Shown here one piece after another: positions 7,075 to 12,971 of a stretch of 20,220 nt of DNA (the stretch's first letter is position 1; the number at the start of each line of letters is the position of its first letter). The notes below the pieces were generated by a model. It worked only from the letters and a program-made list of their open reading frames with translations. It ran no database searches and was not told the DNA's origin. The stretch lies in IMG/VR virus record IMGVR_UViG_3300043410_001293, positions 1 to 20,220 of that record. One strand, written 5' to 3'. Position numbers and translations under genes: made by a program. The DNA comes from a virus.

Positions 7075-7113
7075 GTCTATTAGACTAAGTAATATATCTC
7101 AATTAAAATTATA

Positions 7114-8313
7114 ATGTCCGAAGATACAAAACAAATCAACCATTGTAGTTTTTGTGGTAATCACAAGGACGCTGTCAAAAAATTAGTCGTGAGTAACGAT
7201 ACCGCAATATGTAGCGATTGCGTAGAATTATGTCAGGAACTGATTACAGACGGTGCTCCGGAAACTGAACAAACTACAGATCCTGAATACGATCCCATTT
7301 CTATCAAAGAGTATCTTGACCAACATATCATCGGTCAGAATGATGCCAAAATAGTTCTTAGTGTAGCTATTGCTAATCACTATAAACGAATCAATAATCC
7401 ACCTAAAGACTTAGAAATACAAAAAGGCAACGTCCTTGTTGTAGGTCCAACAGGTAGTGGTAAAACCCTACTTGCCAAGACTGCGGCAAAATATCTCAAA
7501 GTGCCCTTTGTGGTGGCTGACGCTACAAGTTTGACCGAAGCTGGGTATGTAGGTGATGATGTTGAATCTATGATTACTATGTTGTTACAGGCCGCCGGTG
7601 GTGATAAACAACAAGCCGAGAGAGGTATTGTCTTCATAGATGAGATTGACAAGGTTGCCCGAAAGGGAGAAAGCACTAGTATCACCCGTGATGTTTCAGG
7701 TGAGGGTGTACAACAAGCATTACTCAAACTAGTTGAGGGTACAACTTGCCGAGTTCCTGCTAGCGGTGGTAGAAAACACCCCGGTAACGATATGTTAGAA
7801 ATCAATACCAAAAATATCTTATTCATTGCTGGTGGCGCATTTGTTGGATTGAAAGACGTTATTGCAAATAGAATGAATGGAACTAGTATTGGCTTCAATG
7901 CTGACGTTCGTGACAACAAAGTAGAAGGTGATCTTACTAAAGTTACACCAGATGACGTAGTGAAATTCGGTATGATACCTGAATTTGTAGGTCGTTTTAC
8001 TACCACAGTAAGCATAAGCGAATTATCCAAAGAACAATTGGTTCACATTTTGACAGATGTTAAGAACAACTACATAAGTCAATACCAATATCTATTGAAA
8101 CTTGATGAGATTGAATTGACGTTTACCCAGGATGCGTTAGAAGAAATAGCAGAATGTGCTATCAAACTAAAAACAGGGGCTAGGGGATTACACACAGAAA
8201 TTGAACGAGTTTTAATGTGTCACATGTATAACTCAAATTTATACCGTAAAAATGAGATTAAAACGCTAAATATAGACAAGGGGCAGGTAATTAATCCAAC
8301 ACCATTGTTATGA
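7114..8313 (+). CDS. clpX: ClpX, ATP-dependent unfoldase subunit of ClpXP
   Basis: ClpX is a hexameric AAA+ unfoldase that recognises tagged proteins and threads them into ClpP. All key parts are present in 399 aa: the C4 zinc-binding domain (C11, C14, C33, C36), Walker A GPTGSGKT (111-118), pore loop GYVG (144-147), Walker B VFIDEIDK (173-180), the RKH loop (220-222), the IGF tripeptide used to dock on ClpP (259-261), an arginine in PEFVGRF (R294) and sensor-2 in GARGL (R358). Bacterial ClpX is about 420 aa, so this copy is slightly short but not truncated in any motif. No clear SD precedes the ATG, and the 39-nt leader is very AT-rich. The stop overlaps the bS21 gene at ATGA. Confidence 0.97.
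   Translation: MSEDTKQINHCSFCGNHKDAVKKLVVSNDTAICSDCVELCQELITDGAPETEQTTDPEYDPISIKEYLDQHIIGQNDAKIVLSVAIANHYKRINNPPKDLEIQKGNVLVVGPTGSGKTLLAKTAAKYLKVPFVVADATSLTEAGYVGDDVESMITMLLQAAGGDKQQAERGIVFIDEIDKVARKGESTSITRDVSGEGVQQALLKLVEGTTCRVPASGGRKHPGNDMLEINTKNILFIAGGAFVGLKDVIANRMNGTSIGFNADVRDNKVEGDLTKVTPDDVVKFGMIPEFVGRFTTTVSISELSKEQLVHILTDVKNNYISQYQYLLKLDEIELTFTQDALEEIAECAIKLKTGARGLHTEIERVLMCHMYNSNLYRKNEIKTLNIDKGQVINPTPLL
8266..8272 (+). promoter_or_regulatory. possible late-type promoter motif upstream of rpsU
   Basis: CTAAATA occurs inside the 3' end of clpX, about 37 nt before the rpsU ATG. It could allow rpsU to be expressed without clpX, but a chance match is possible. Confidence 0.25.
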
Positions 8314-8531
8314 GCGTAAAAGGAAGACGAGTACAAGTTACTGACGGAAATGTTGAAAAAGCATTACGAAAACTCAAAAAGAAGGTTACAGACCAAGGTC
8401 TACTTCAAGAGGTCCGTGACCGTCAAGAATTTGTCAAACCTACGGTAAAAAGAAAGATTGCCAAAGGGCAAGCTAGACGCCGTTGGTTGAAACACTTACG
8501 TGACCAACAATTACCCCCAAAACTATATTAA
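8310..8531 (+). CDS. rpsU: ribosomal protein bS21 homologue
   Basis: This 73-aa, very basic protein matches bS21. It has a short strand (GRRVQVTDGN), a helix EKALRKLKKKV, then GLLQEVRDRQEFVKPTVKRKIAK, and a basic C-terminal helix ending in KLY, as bacterial S21 ends in RLY. bS21 binds the 30S platform near the anti-SD end of 16S rRNA and affects initiation. Phage copies are known in pelagiphages and large freshwater phages, where they are thought to replace the host protein and favour phage mRNA. Its start overlaps the clpX stop (ATGA), so the two are translationally coupled. This is the clearest link between the proteolysis genes and translation control. Confidence 0.93.
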   Translation: MSVKGRRVQVTDGNVEKALRKLKKKVTDQGLLQEVRDRQEFVKPTVKRKIAKGQARRRWLKHLRDQQLPPKLY

Positions 8532-8632
8532 CCATAATAGTTGAATATTTTACGCAACAAACTAAAATAGATATATACATGTAGATGCTTTTTAGGTCTA
8601 CTAAAAATCTTGCTTTTTTAAAGGAGAATACA
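8532..8632 (+). promoter_or_regulatory. AT-rich leader of dnaK, no confident promoter
   Basis: This 101-base gap contains a weak hairpin over 8521-8542 that includes the rpsU stop and is followed by a T-rich stretch. It also holds a short repeat pair GTAGA/TCTAC (8581-8601) and a strong SD AAGGAG (8621-8626), 6 nt before the dnaK ATG. I see no sigma32-type heat-shock promoter and no good sigma70 site. Confidence 0.45.
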
Positions 8633-10528
8633 ATGAGCAAAGTCATCGGTATCGATTTGGGTACCACAAATTCATGCGTCGCCATCATCGAAAATGGCAA
8701 TCCCAAAGTAATTGAAAACAGCGAAGGTGCAAGAACAACACCTAGTATCGTGGCATATGGTGCTGACGAAGTATTGGTCGGTGCAAGTGCTAAACGCCAA
8801 GCAATTACAAATCCAAAGAACACAATTTATGCGGCTAAGCGACTAATCGGTCGTAAGTTCAAAGAAGAAGCCGTACAAAAAGATATTAACCTAATGCCAT
8901 ACCAAATCATTGAAAATGATAACGGTGATGCTTGGGTTCAATCAGGAGACAAGAAACTAGCACCCCCACAAATTAGTGCTGAGGTTCTACGTAAGATGAA
9001 AAAGACCGCAGAAGATTATCTCGGTCACGAAGTCACACAAGCAGTTATTACTGTTCCTGCTTACTTCAATGATAGTCAACGACAAGCAACCAAAGACGCA
9101 GGACGCATTGCGGGTCTAGAAGTATTGCGTATTATTAACGAACCTACAGCGGCTGCTCTAGCATACGGTGTAGACAAACAGGACAAGAAGGACCGAAAGG
9201 TTGCTGTCTATGACTTGGGTGGTGGTACATTTGACGTTTCAATCATTGAAATTGCTAACGTTGATGGTGACAAGCAAATTGAAGTACTATCTACAAATGG
9301 TGACACATTCCTAGGTGGTGAAGACTTTGACCAACGCATCATGGATTTCTTGGTTGATGAGTTCAAAAAGGATCAAGGAGTTGACCTAACCAAAGATGTT
9401 TTAGCACTACAGCGTTTGAAAGAGGCTAGTGAGAAGGCTAAGATTGAGTTGTCAAGTTCTAGTCAGACTGATGTTAACTTGCCATACATCACAGCAGATG
9501 CTAGTGGTCCTAAGCATATGAACATTAAGTTGTCACGTGCTAAACTTGAAAGTCTTGTTGATGAGTTGATTCAGCGTAGTATCGCTCCATGCAAAACAGC
9601 CATGCAAGATGCTGGTGTAAGTGCAAGCGATATCGATGAAATTATTCTTGTAGGTGGTATGACACGTATGCCCAAAGTACAAGAAGAAGTAGAGAAATTG
9701 TTCGGCAAGGCGCCACGTAAGGATGTGAATCCTGACGAAGCTGTCGCAGTAGGTGCTGCCGTTCAAGGTAGTGTACTTGCAGGTGATCGTAAAGACGTAC
9801 TATTGTTAGACGTAACTCCGTTGAGTTTAGGTATCGAAACATTAGGTGGTGTGATGACTAAAGTTATTACTAAGAACACAACCATCCCAACCAAACAAAG
9901 CCAGACATTCAGTACAGCAGACGATAATCAATCAGCAGTAACTATCAAGGTATATCAGGGTGAGCGTGAAATCGCTAAGTACAATAAAGCACTCGGTGAT
10001 TTCAACTTAGAAGGAATTCCTCCTGCACCACGCAATGTACCTCAAATCGAAGTTACTTTTGACATTGACGCAAACGGTATCTTACACGTTAGCGCAAAAG
10101 ATAAAGGAACTGGCAAAGAAAACAAAATCACTATCAAAGCTAATTCTGGATTGACTGAGACAGAAATTCAGCAGATGGTCAAAGATGCTGAAGCAAATGC
10201 TGAGGCAGATAAGAAACAACGTGAACTAATTGATGCACGTAATGGTGCAGAAGGAACGTTGCGTGGCTTCCGTAATGACTTTAATACATATAAAGACCAA
10301 CTTACTGAAGAAGAAAAGACCAAGATTGAAACTGCGCTCAACAATGTTGACACAGCAATTGCCGGTGAAGATGTTGAAGCTATTAACACAGCCGTAAAAG
10401 AAATGTACGAAGCTATTGGCCCTGTCACTGCTAAAAAGTACGAAGCTGAAGAGGCTGCAAAGAAACAATCAGAGTCTAAGGACGAGACTGTGGTTGACGC
10501 AGAAGTTAAAGAAGCACAACCTTCTTAA
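8633..10528 (+). CDS. dnaK: DnaK (Hsp70) chaperone
   Basis: DnaK binds unfolded segments and refolds them in cycles of ATP hydrolysis with DnaJ and GrpE. The 631-aa protein is full length compared with about 638 for bacterial DnaK. Visible motifs are [12 protein letters not shown] at the N-terminus, [22 protein letters not shown] and [10 protein letters not shown] in the ATPase domain, the linker [18 protein letters not shown], and a helical lid ending in [12 protein letters not shown]. The start at 8633 is set by AAGGAG and by homology; an in-frame ATG at 8585 would add 16 residues not seen in DnaK. No dnaJ or grpE is in the window, so it would need host partners or phage genes elsewhere. 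It is much closer to bacterial DnaK than the phage ClpX is to bacterial ClpX, which suggests later acquisition. Confidence 0.98.
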   Translation: MSKVIGIDLGTTNSCVAIIENGNPKVIENSEGARTTPSIVAYGADEVLVGASAKRQAITNPKNTIYAAKRLIGRKFKEEAVQKDINLMPYQIIENDNGDAWVQSGDKKLAPPQISAEVLRKMKKTAEDYLGHEVTQAVITVPAYFNDSQRQATKDAGRIAGLEVLRIINEPTAAALAYGVDKQDKKDRKVAVYDLGGGTFDVSIIEIANVDGDKQIEVLSTNGDTFLGGEDFDQRIMDFLVDEFKKDQGVDLTKDVLALQRLKEASEKAKIELSSSSQTDVNLPYITADASGPKHMNIKLSRAKLESLVDELIQRSIAPCKTAMQDAGVSASDIDEIILVGGMTRMPKVQEEVEKLFGKAPRKDVNPDEAVAVGAAVQGSVLAGDRKDVLLLDVTPLSLGIETLGGVMTKVITKNTTIPTKQSQTFSTADDNQSAVTIKVYQGEREIAKYNKALGDFNLEGIPPAPRNVPQIEVTFDIDANGILHVSAKDKGTGKENKITIKANSGLTETEIQQMVKDAEANAEADKKQRELIDARNGAEGTLRGFRNDFNTYKDQLTEEEKTKIETALNNVDTAIAGEDVEAINTAVKEMYEAIGPVTAKKYEAEEAAKKQSESKDETVVDAEVKEAQPS

Positions 10529-10537
10529 CTTAAACTA

Positions 10538-10563
10538 GAGGGCGCCGCATGGGGCGGGCCCTC
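10538..10563 (+). other. GC-rich hairpin between dnaK and hsp20
   Basis: GAGGGC (10538-10543) pairs with GCCCTC (10558-10563), and CCGC (10545-10548) pairs with GCGG (10554-10557) after one bulged G, giving ten base pairs around a 5-nt loop. It is the most GC-rich stretch in an AT-rich neighbourhood. No T-run follows, so it may be an RNA-processing or stability element, or a pause site, rather than a classical terminator. Confidence 0.75.
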
Positions 10564-10597
10564 AATGTCATAACTTGCTTATTAAAGGAGAATTAAC

Positions 10598-11047
10598 ATG
10601 ACAAGAGAATTAACACTACGTTCACTAGATATTCCAGCTATTCATAGATTTGGAATAGGGTTTGATACCATGCTTGAAGAATTAATGAGAGTATCAGGTA
10701 CGCAAGCACAAACAAACTACCCACCACACAACGTTATTCAAACAGGTGACGAGACAATTACTATTGAAATTGCAGTCGCTGGGTTTAATGAAGGTGATAT
10801 CGAAGTTAATGTTGAAGATAACGTTCTGACTATTACTGGTACTAAAGAACCATATGCAGAACCTGTCAACTACAATTACCTACATCGTGGTCTAAGCCGC
10901 AGAAGTTTTACCCAAACTTTCCGTCTAGCACCCTATGTAGAAGTAGTTGAGGCTACAATTAAGAACGGTATCTTGACTATTCTGCTAGAACGCAAACTTC
11001 CGGAAGAAAAGAAGCCCAAGAAGATTGCAATCAATTACAATAAATAA
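10598..11047 (+). CDS. hsp20: Hsp20-family small heat-shock protein
   Basis: Small heat-shock proteins hold unfolded proteins in a refoldable state for DnaK. This 149-aa protein has an N-terminal arm (residues 1-38), an alpha-crystallin domain beginning near YPPHNVIQTGDETITIEIAV, the AGFNEGDIEV and NVLTITG strands, a loop, the RSFTQTFRL strand, and ILTILLERKLPEEKKPKKIAI at the end, with a C-terminal I-x-I-like tail. IbpA-like Hsp20 genes are common in T4-like cyanophages. AAGGAG at 10585-10590 lies 7 nt before the ATG. It sits directly after dnaK, its expected functional partner. Confidence 0.95.
   Translation: MTRELTLRSLDIPAIHRFGIGFDTMLEELMRVSGTQAQTNYPPHNVIQTGDETITIEIAVAGFNEGDIEVNVEDNVLTITGTKEPYAEPVNYNYLHRGLSRRSFTQTFRLAPYVEVVEATIKNGILTILLERKLPEEKKPKKIAINYNK
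11039..11046 (+). promoter_or_regulatory. possible late-type promoter motif upstream of clpS
   Basis: AATAAATA overlaps the hsp20 stop codon and precedes the hairpin and clpS. A transcript starting about 10 nt downstream would begin just before the hairpin at 11070-11093. The motif is short and may be chance. Confidence 0.28.
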
Positions 11048-11069
11048 TATAATAGCATATTGTTAAACA

Positions 11070-11093
11070 GAGTGTGTAGGTGACTACACACTC
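11070..11093 (+). other. perfect hairpin with GTGA tetraloop before clpS
   Basis: GAGTGTGTAG (11070-11079), loop GTGA and CTACACACTC (11084-11093) form a perfect 10-bp stem capped by a GNRA-type tetraloop. It ends 14 nt before the clpS ATG, just upstream of the weak GAG ribosome-binding site. It could separate hsp20 from clpS as a processing or stability element, or control clpS translation. Confidence 0.85.
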
Positions 11094-11107
11094 ATTTGAG
11101 AAAAATT

Positions 11108-11416
11108 ATGTCACAAACTGAATCTAAAACCAGAATTAAAACTAACCTTAAGGTAACTGAACCTCCGTTGTTCAAGGTCATTTACATGAATGACAATCAT
11201 ACGACTATGGATTTTGTTGTGAACAGTTTAATTGAACATTTTAATTATACTGAGGATACCGCAACCAATATCACTGAAGGTATCCACGTTGATGGAAGCG
11301 CAGTAGTTGCAGTTTTACCTTATGAAATTGCTGAACAAAAGGGAATTGAAGTTACACTAGAAGCTAGAAATCAAGGGTTCCCACTTCAAGTTAAAATCGA
11401 AGCTGAAGAAGTTTAA
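11108..11416 (+). CDS. clpS: ClpS, N-degron adaptor protein
   Basis: ClpS delivers proteins with bulky hydrophobic N-terminal residues to ClpAP. The 102-aa protein has PPLFKVIYMNDNHTTMDFVV, which keeps the Asn-Asp pair and the gatekeeper Met of the substrate pocket. It then has GIHVDGSAVVAVLPYEIAEQKG, which keeps the pocket His, and ends with ARNQGFPLQVKIE. The second Asp of the usual NDD is Asn here, and the Tyr and Pro of YTPM are His and Thr, so substrate preference may be altered. I chose ATG 11108 over a TTG at 11096 because GAG lies 7 nt upstream. There is no clpA in the window, so the partner is either the host ClpA or, unusually, another unfoldase. Confidence 0.93.
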   Translation: MSQTESKTRIKTNLKVTEPPLFKVIYMNDNHTTMDFVVNSLIEHFNYTEDTATNITEGIHVDGSAVVAVLPYEIAEQKGIEVTLEARNQGFPLQVKIEAEEV

Positions 11417-12111
11417 ATCACTACCTCTATGCGTTTAGCATAGTAAGGTTCTCTATCAAATTTTGTATTGTTAATGTAATTAACATTGTTGATGGTTGTG
11501 TCAACTAATTTATCATAAGTACCATATACCCACTTCACAACCTTATGTTCTGTATCTTTGTATAGTACATAACCTGGGTATATATCTTCATCATTAATAT
11601 CACATTCACCGTAGTACAATTCCCTAAAAGGAACACAGTTGCTCATAATGATGATTTTCTTTACATCCACATGTAATTGAAGTTTTTCTAATGTTTTTTC
11701 TAGGTAACTGATATCTTCATATCTAAGACACTTAGCATGGAAGTCATCAATAATCGTATTGTTTTGATAGTTTTTATACCATCCATTAATTGCGACTAAA
11801 GCCACTCCATCTATAACTACTACATTATTGTGTAAGTAAATTACGTTACGCAACGAACTACAAATTTGTTGTAGTTCAGTAACACGTGTGTCCCGTGTTT
11901 GAATGTCAGAATTCTCAAGCGCACCATCTATAAAAAACACGCCTTGATATAAATTGCTTAGGTGTTTCAACACTCTACTTATTGTCCCCAAATCAGTAGA
12001 GATGTTGCCGGGAATCAAGCAGAATAAACTTGTAGGTTTACCCGTCCAATCAAAGTCATCGGACGGGTTTAGGTTTATATCGCTTATTACATCAAAGCCA
12101 AATAACACCAC
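11413..12111 (-). CDS. calcineurin-like phosphoesterase-fold protein with lost metal ligands
   Basis: The 232-aa order of strands matches metallophosphoesterases: FDVISDINLN at residues 6-15, LIPGNIS (32-38), FFIDGALEN (59-67), NVIYLHNNVVVIDGVALVAING (from 89), IIIMSNCVPF (153-162) and WVYGTYDKLVD (194-204), ending YINNTKFDREPYYAKRIEV. At each place where the family has a metal ligand the residue is changed. DxH is D11-I-N13, GD is G35-N36, GNHE is G63-A-L-E66, TH is S157-N158, and GHTH is G197-T-Y-D200. Only the first Asp remains. It is probably a non-catalytic binding protein. The start codon is GTG at 12111 or 12108. Its stop shares bases with that of the convergent clpS gene. Confidence 0.72.
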   Translation of the reverse strand: MVLFGFDVISDINLNPSDDFDWTGKPTSLFCLIPGNISTDLGTISRVLKHLSNLYQGVFFIDGALENSDIQTRDTRVTELQQICSSLRNVIYLHNNVVVIDGVALVAINGWYKNYQNNTIIDDFHAKCLRYEDISYLEKTLEKLQLHVDVKKIIIMSNCVPFRELYYGECDINDEDIYPGYVLYKDTEHKVVKWVYGTYDKLVDTTINNVNYINNTKFDREPYYAKRIEVVI

Positions 12112-12120
12112 TTGGGTCTT

Positions 12121-12378
12121 TTATTCTGCTTTAGTAGCCTTAGGTGCTCTTGGTTTTTTAGCTTTAGGTTCCTTAGCTTTAGTTGCTTTTGGAGCCTTTG
12201 GCTTAGCTGGTTTTTTAGCCTTTTTAGGGGCCTCAGCTACAACTGCTTCAACTTTAGGAGCTTCCGTAACGACTGGGGTTGCAGGTGTTTCGACCTTGTA
12301 AGGTGCTGCGGCCTCGGCTGCAACTGTCTTTTCCTCTGGTTTGTAAGTTCCGAATAGTTTCTTCAAAAAGTTAATCAT
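12121..12378 (-). CDS. Lys/Ala/Pro-rich basic protein with amphipathic N-terminus, 85 aa
   Basis: The protein starts MINFLKKLFGTYKPEEK, a short amphipathic helix, and continues with a low-complexity region of Ala, Val, Glu and Pro. It ends in about 35 residues made almost only of Lys, Ala and Pro (repeats of the type KKAKKPAKPKAPKATKAK), like the tails of histone H1-like bacterial proteins. It may bind nucleic acid or a membrane. The SD AAGGAG (12388-12383 on this strand) lies 4 nt before the ATG. It is followed on the same strand by the phosphoesterase-fold gene, 9 nt away. Confidence 0.75.
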   Translation of the reverse strand: MINFLKKLFGTYKPEEKTVAAEAAAPYKVETPATPVVTEAPKVEAVVAEAPKKAKKPAKPKAPKATKAKEPKAKKPRAPKATKAE

Positions 12379-12396
12379 AATTTTCTCCTTATAATA

Positions 12397-12403
12397 TATT
12401 TAG
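12397..12403 (-). promoter_or_regulatory. late-type promoter motif for the inverted gene pair
   Basis: CTAAATA on the minus strand lies 18 nt before the ATG of the Lys/Ala-rich gene. A start site about 7 nt downstream of the motif would fall just before AAGGAG. It sits in a divergent intergenic region with a similar motif facing the other way. Confidence 0.4.
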
Positions 12404-12418
12404 ATATATTTGGAGTTT

Positions 12419-12454
12419 CTGTATTTTTTCCTGTCAGATTTTGACTAAATACAG
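12419..12454. repeat. 8-bp inverted repeat in the divergent promoter region
   Basis: CTGTATTT (12419-12426) and AAATACAG (12447-12454) are inverted copies 20 nt apart, so AAATACAG is present on both strands. The right arm overlaps the ACTAAATA motif. This could be a dyad operator or simply two promoter elements facing opposite ways. Confidence 0.6.
12444..12451 (+). promoter_or_regulatory. late-type promoter motif for the SprT-like gene
   Basis: ACTAAATA lies 41 nt before the SprT-like ATG at 12493 and would give a leader of about 35 nt that contains the AGAGG ribosome-binding site at 12483-12487. This spacing is what a T4-like late promoter would need. Confidence 0.42.
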
Positions 12455-12492
12455 ATATGTTTGCTCTGTCCAACTATTCACTAGAGGATATA

Positions 12493-12951
12493 ATGCATAT
12501 TCCGTTACCCACACTAACGGAACAGAAAAGACTTTGCTATCGTCCCAGTAAAGCGGATGTGCTACACGTGTATACACAATTAAATGAGTATATTTTTCGC
12601 AATGAATTAGCAGTTCCTAAAATAGAGGTTCGCTCACACCGTAAAAAATACTGGGGAATGTGCGTAGGGGAAACCGAAGAACCCAGAAGAGGTAGTTGCT
12701 GTGAGATAAAACTAATGGATAAATGGTTTTGCCCACAATGGACAGTGACTATAATAGCACATGAAATGGCCCATCAATATCAGTGGGATATCTTAGGACC
12801 GAAGAGAAATAAAAAGGGCTATGAACATCTTATGAGTCATGGCCCTAGTTTTTTTGTGTTTCGAGATAGATTGGAAAGATTTAGTATTCCGTTAAAAACA
12901 GCACATAGTATGCGTAAATGGTTCAAATATCAAGATTTGTTCAAATGCTAA
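12493..12951 (+). CDS. SprT-like zinc metalloprotease-fold protein
   Basis: SprT-like proteins are zinc metallopeptidases; the eukaryotic relative Spartan cleaves DNA-protein crosslinks. This 152-aa protein shows the HExxH motif at H90-E-M-A-H94, with the third ligand likely H116 in MSHGPSF. The N-terminal half is a helical region followed by the strand VPKIEVRS and WGMC. An in-frame ATG at 12457 would add 12 residues, but AGAGG lies 5 nt before 12493 and not before 12457, so I prefer 12493. It sits between the ClpS and ClpP genes and adds a second kind of protease to the region. Function on DNA crosslinks is inference from the family. Confidence 0.82.
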   Translation: MHIPLPTLTEQKRLCYRPSKADVLHVYTQLNEYIFRNELAVPKIEVRSHRKKYWGMCVGETEEPRRGSCCEIKLMDKWFCPQWTVTIIAHEMAHQYQWDILGPKRNKKGYEHLMSHGPSFFVFRDRLERFSIPLKTAHSMRKWFKYQDLFKC

Positions 12952-12956
12952 CTTGA

Positions 12957-12964
12957 GATAAATA
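12957..12964 (+). promoter_or_regulatory. late-type promoter motif before the 479-aa gene
   Basis: GATAAATA lies 7 nt before the ATG at 12972, in the 20-nt gap between two genes. Transcription from it would give a nearly leaderless mRNA. Confidence 0.35.
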
Positions 12965-12971
12965 CTATATT

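Noticed and set aside
7075-7085. Small palindrome GTCTA-T-TAGAC before clpX
   Set aside because: Five-bp arms are expected often by chance in AT-rich DNA, and nothing else supports a role.
7380-8030. 216-aa open frame on the minus strand
   Set aside because: It lies fully inside clpX on the opposite strand, has no SD, and its composition is that of a reverse-complement shadow.
8585-8632. N-terminal extension of DnaK from an upstream ATG
   Set aside because: The extra 16 residues have no counterpart in DnaK, and AAGGAG points to 8633.
8532-8632. Heat-shock (sigma32) promoter for dnaK
   Set aside because: I saw no CTTGAAA-like or CCCCAT-like pair at a suitable distance.
10538-10563. Rho-independent terminator after dnaK
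   Set aside because: The hairpin is strong but is not followed by a T-run, so it is listed as a hairpin only.
12112-12357. 81-aa Phe/Ser/Cys-rich frame and the overlapping 115-aa frame on the plus strand
   Set aside because: They are shadows of the Lys/Ala/Pro-rich minus-strand gene, which has a strong SD and the better start.
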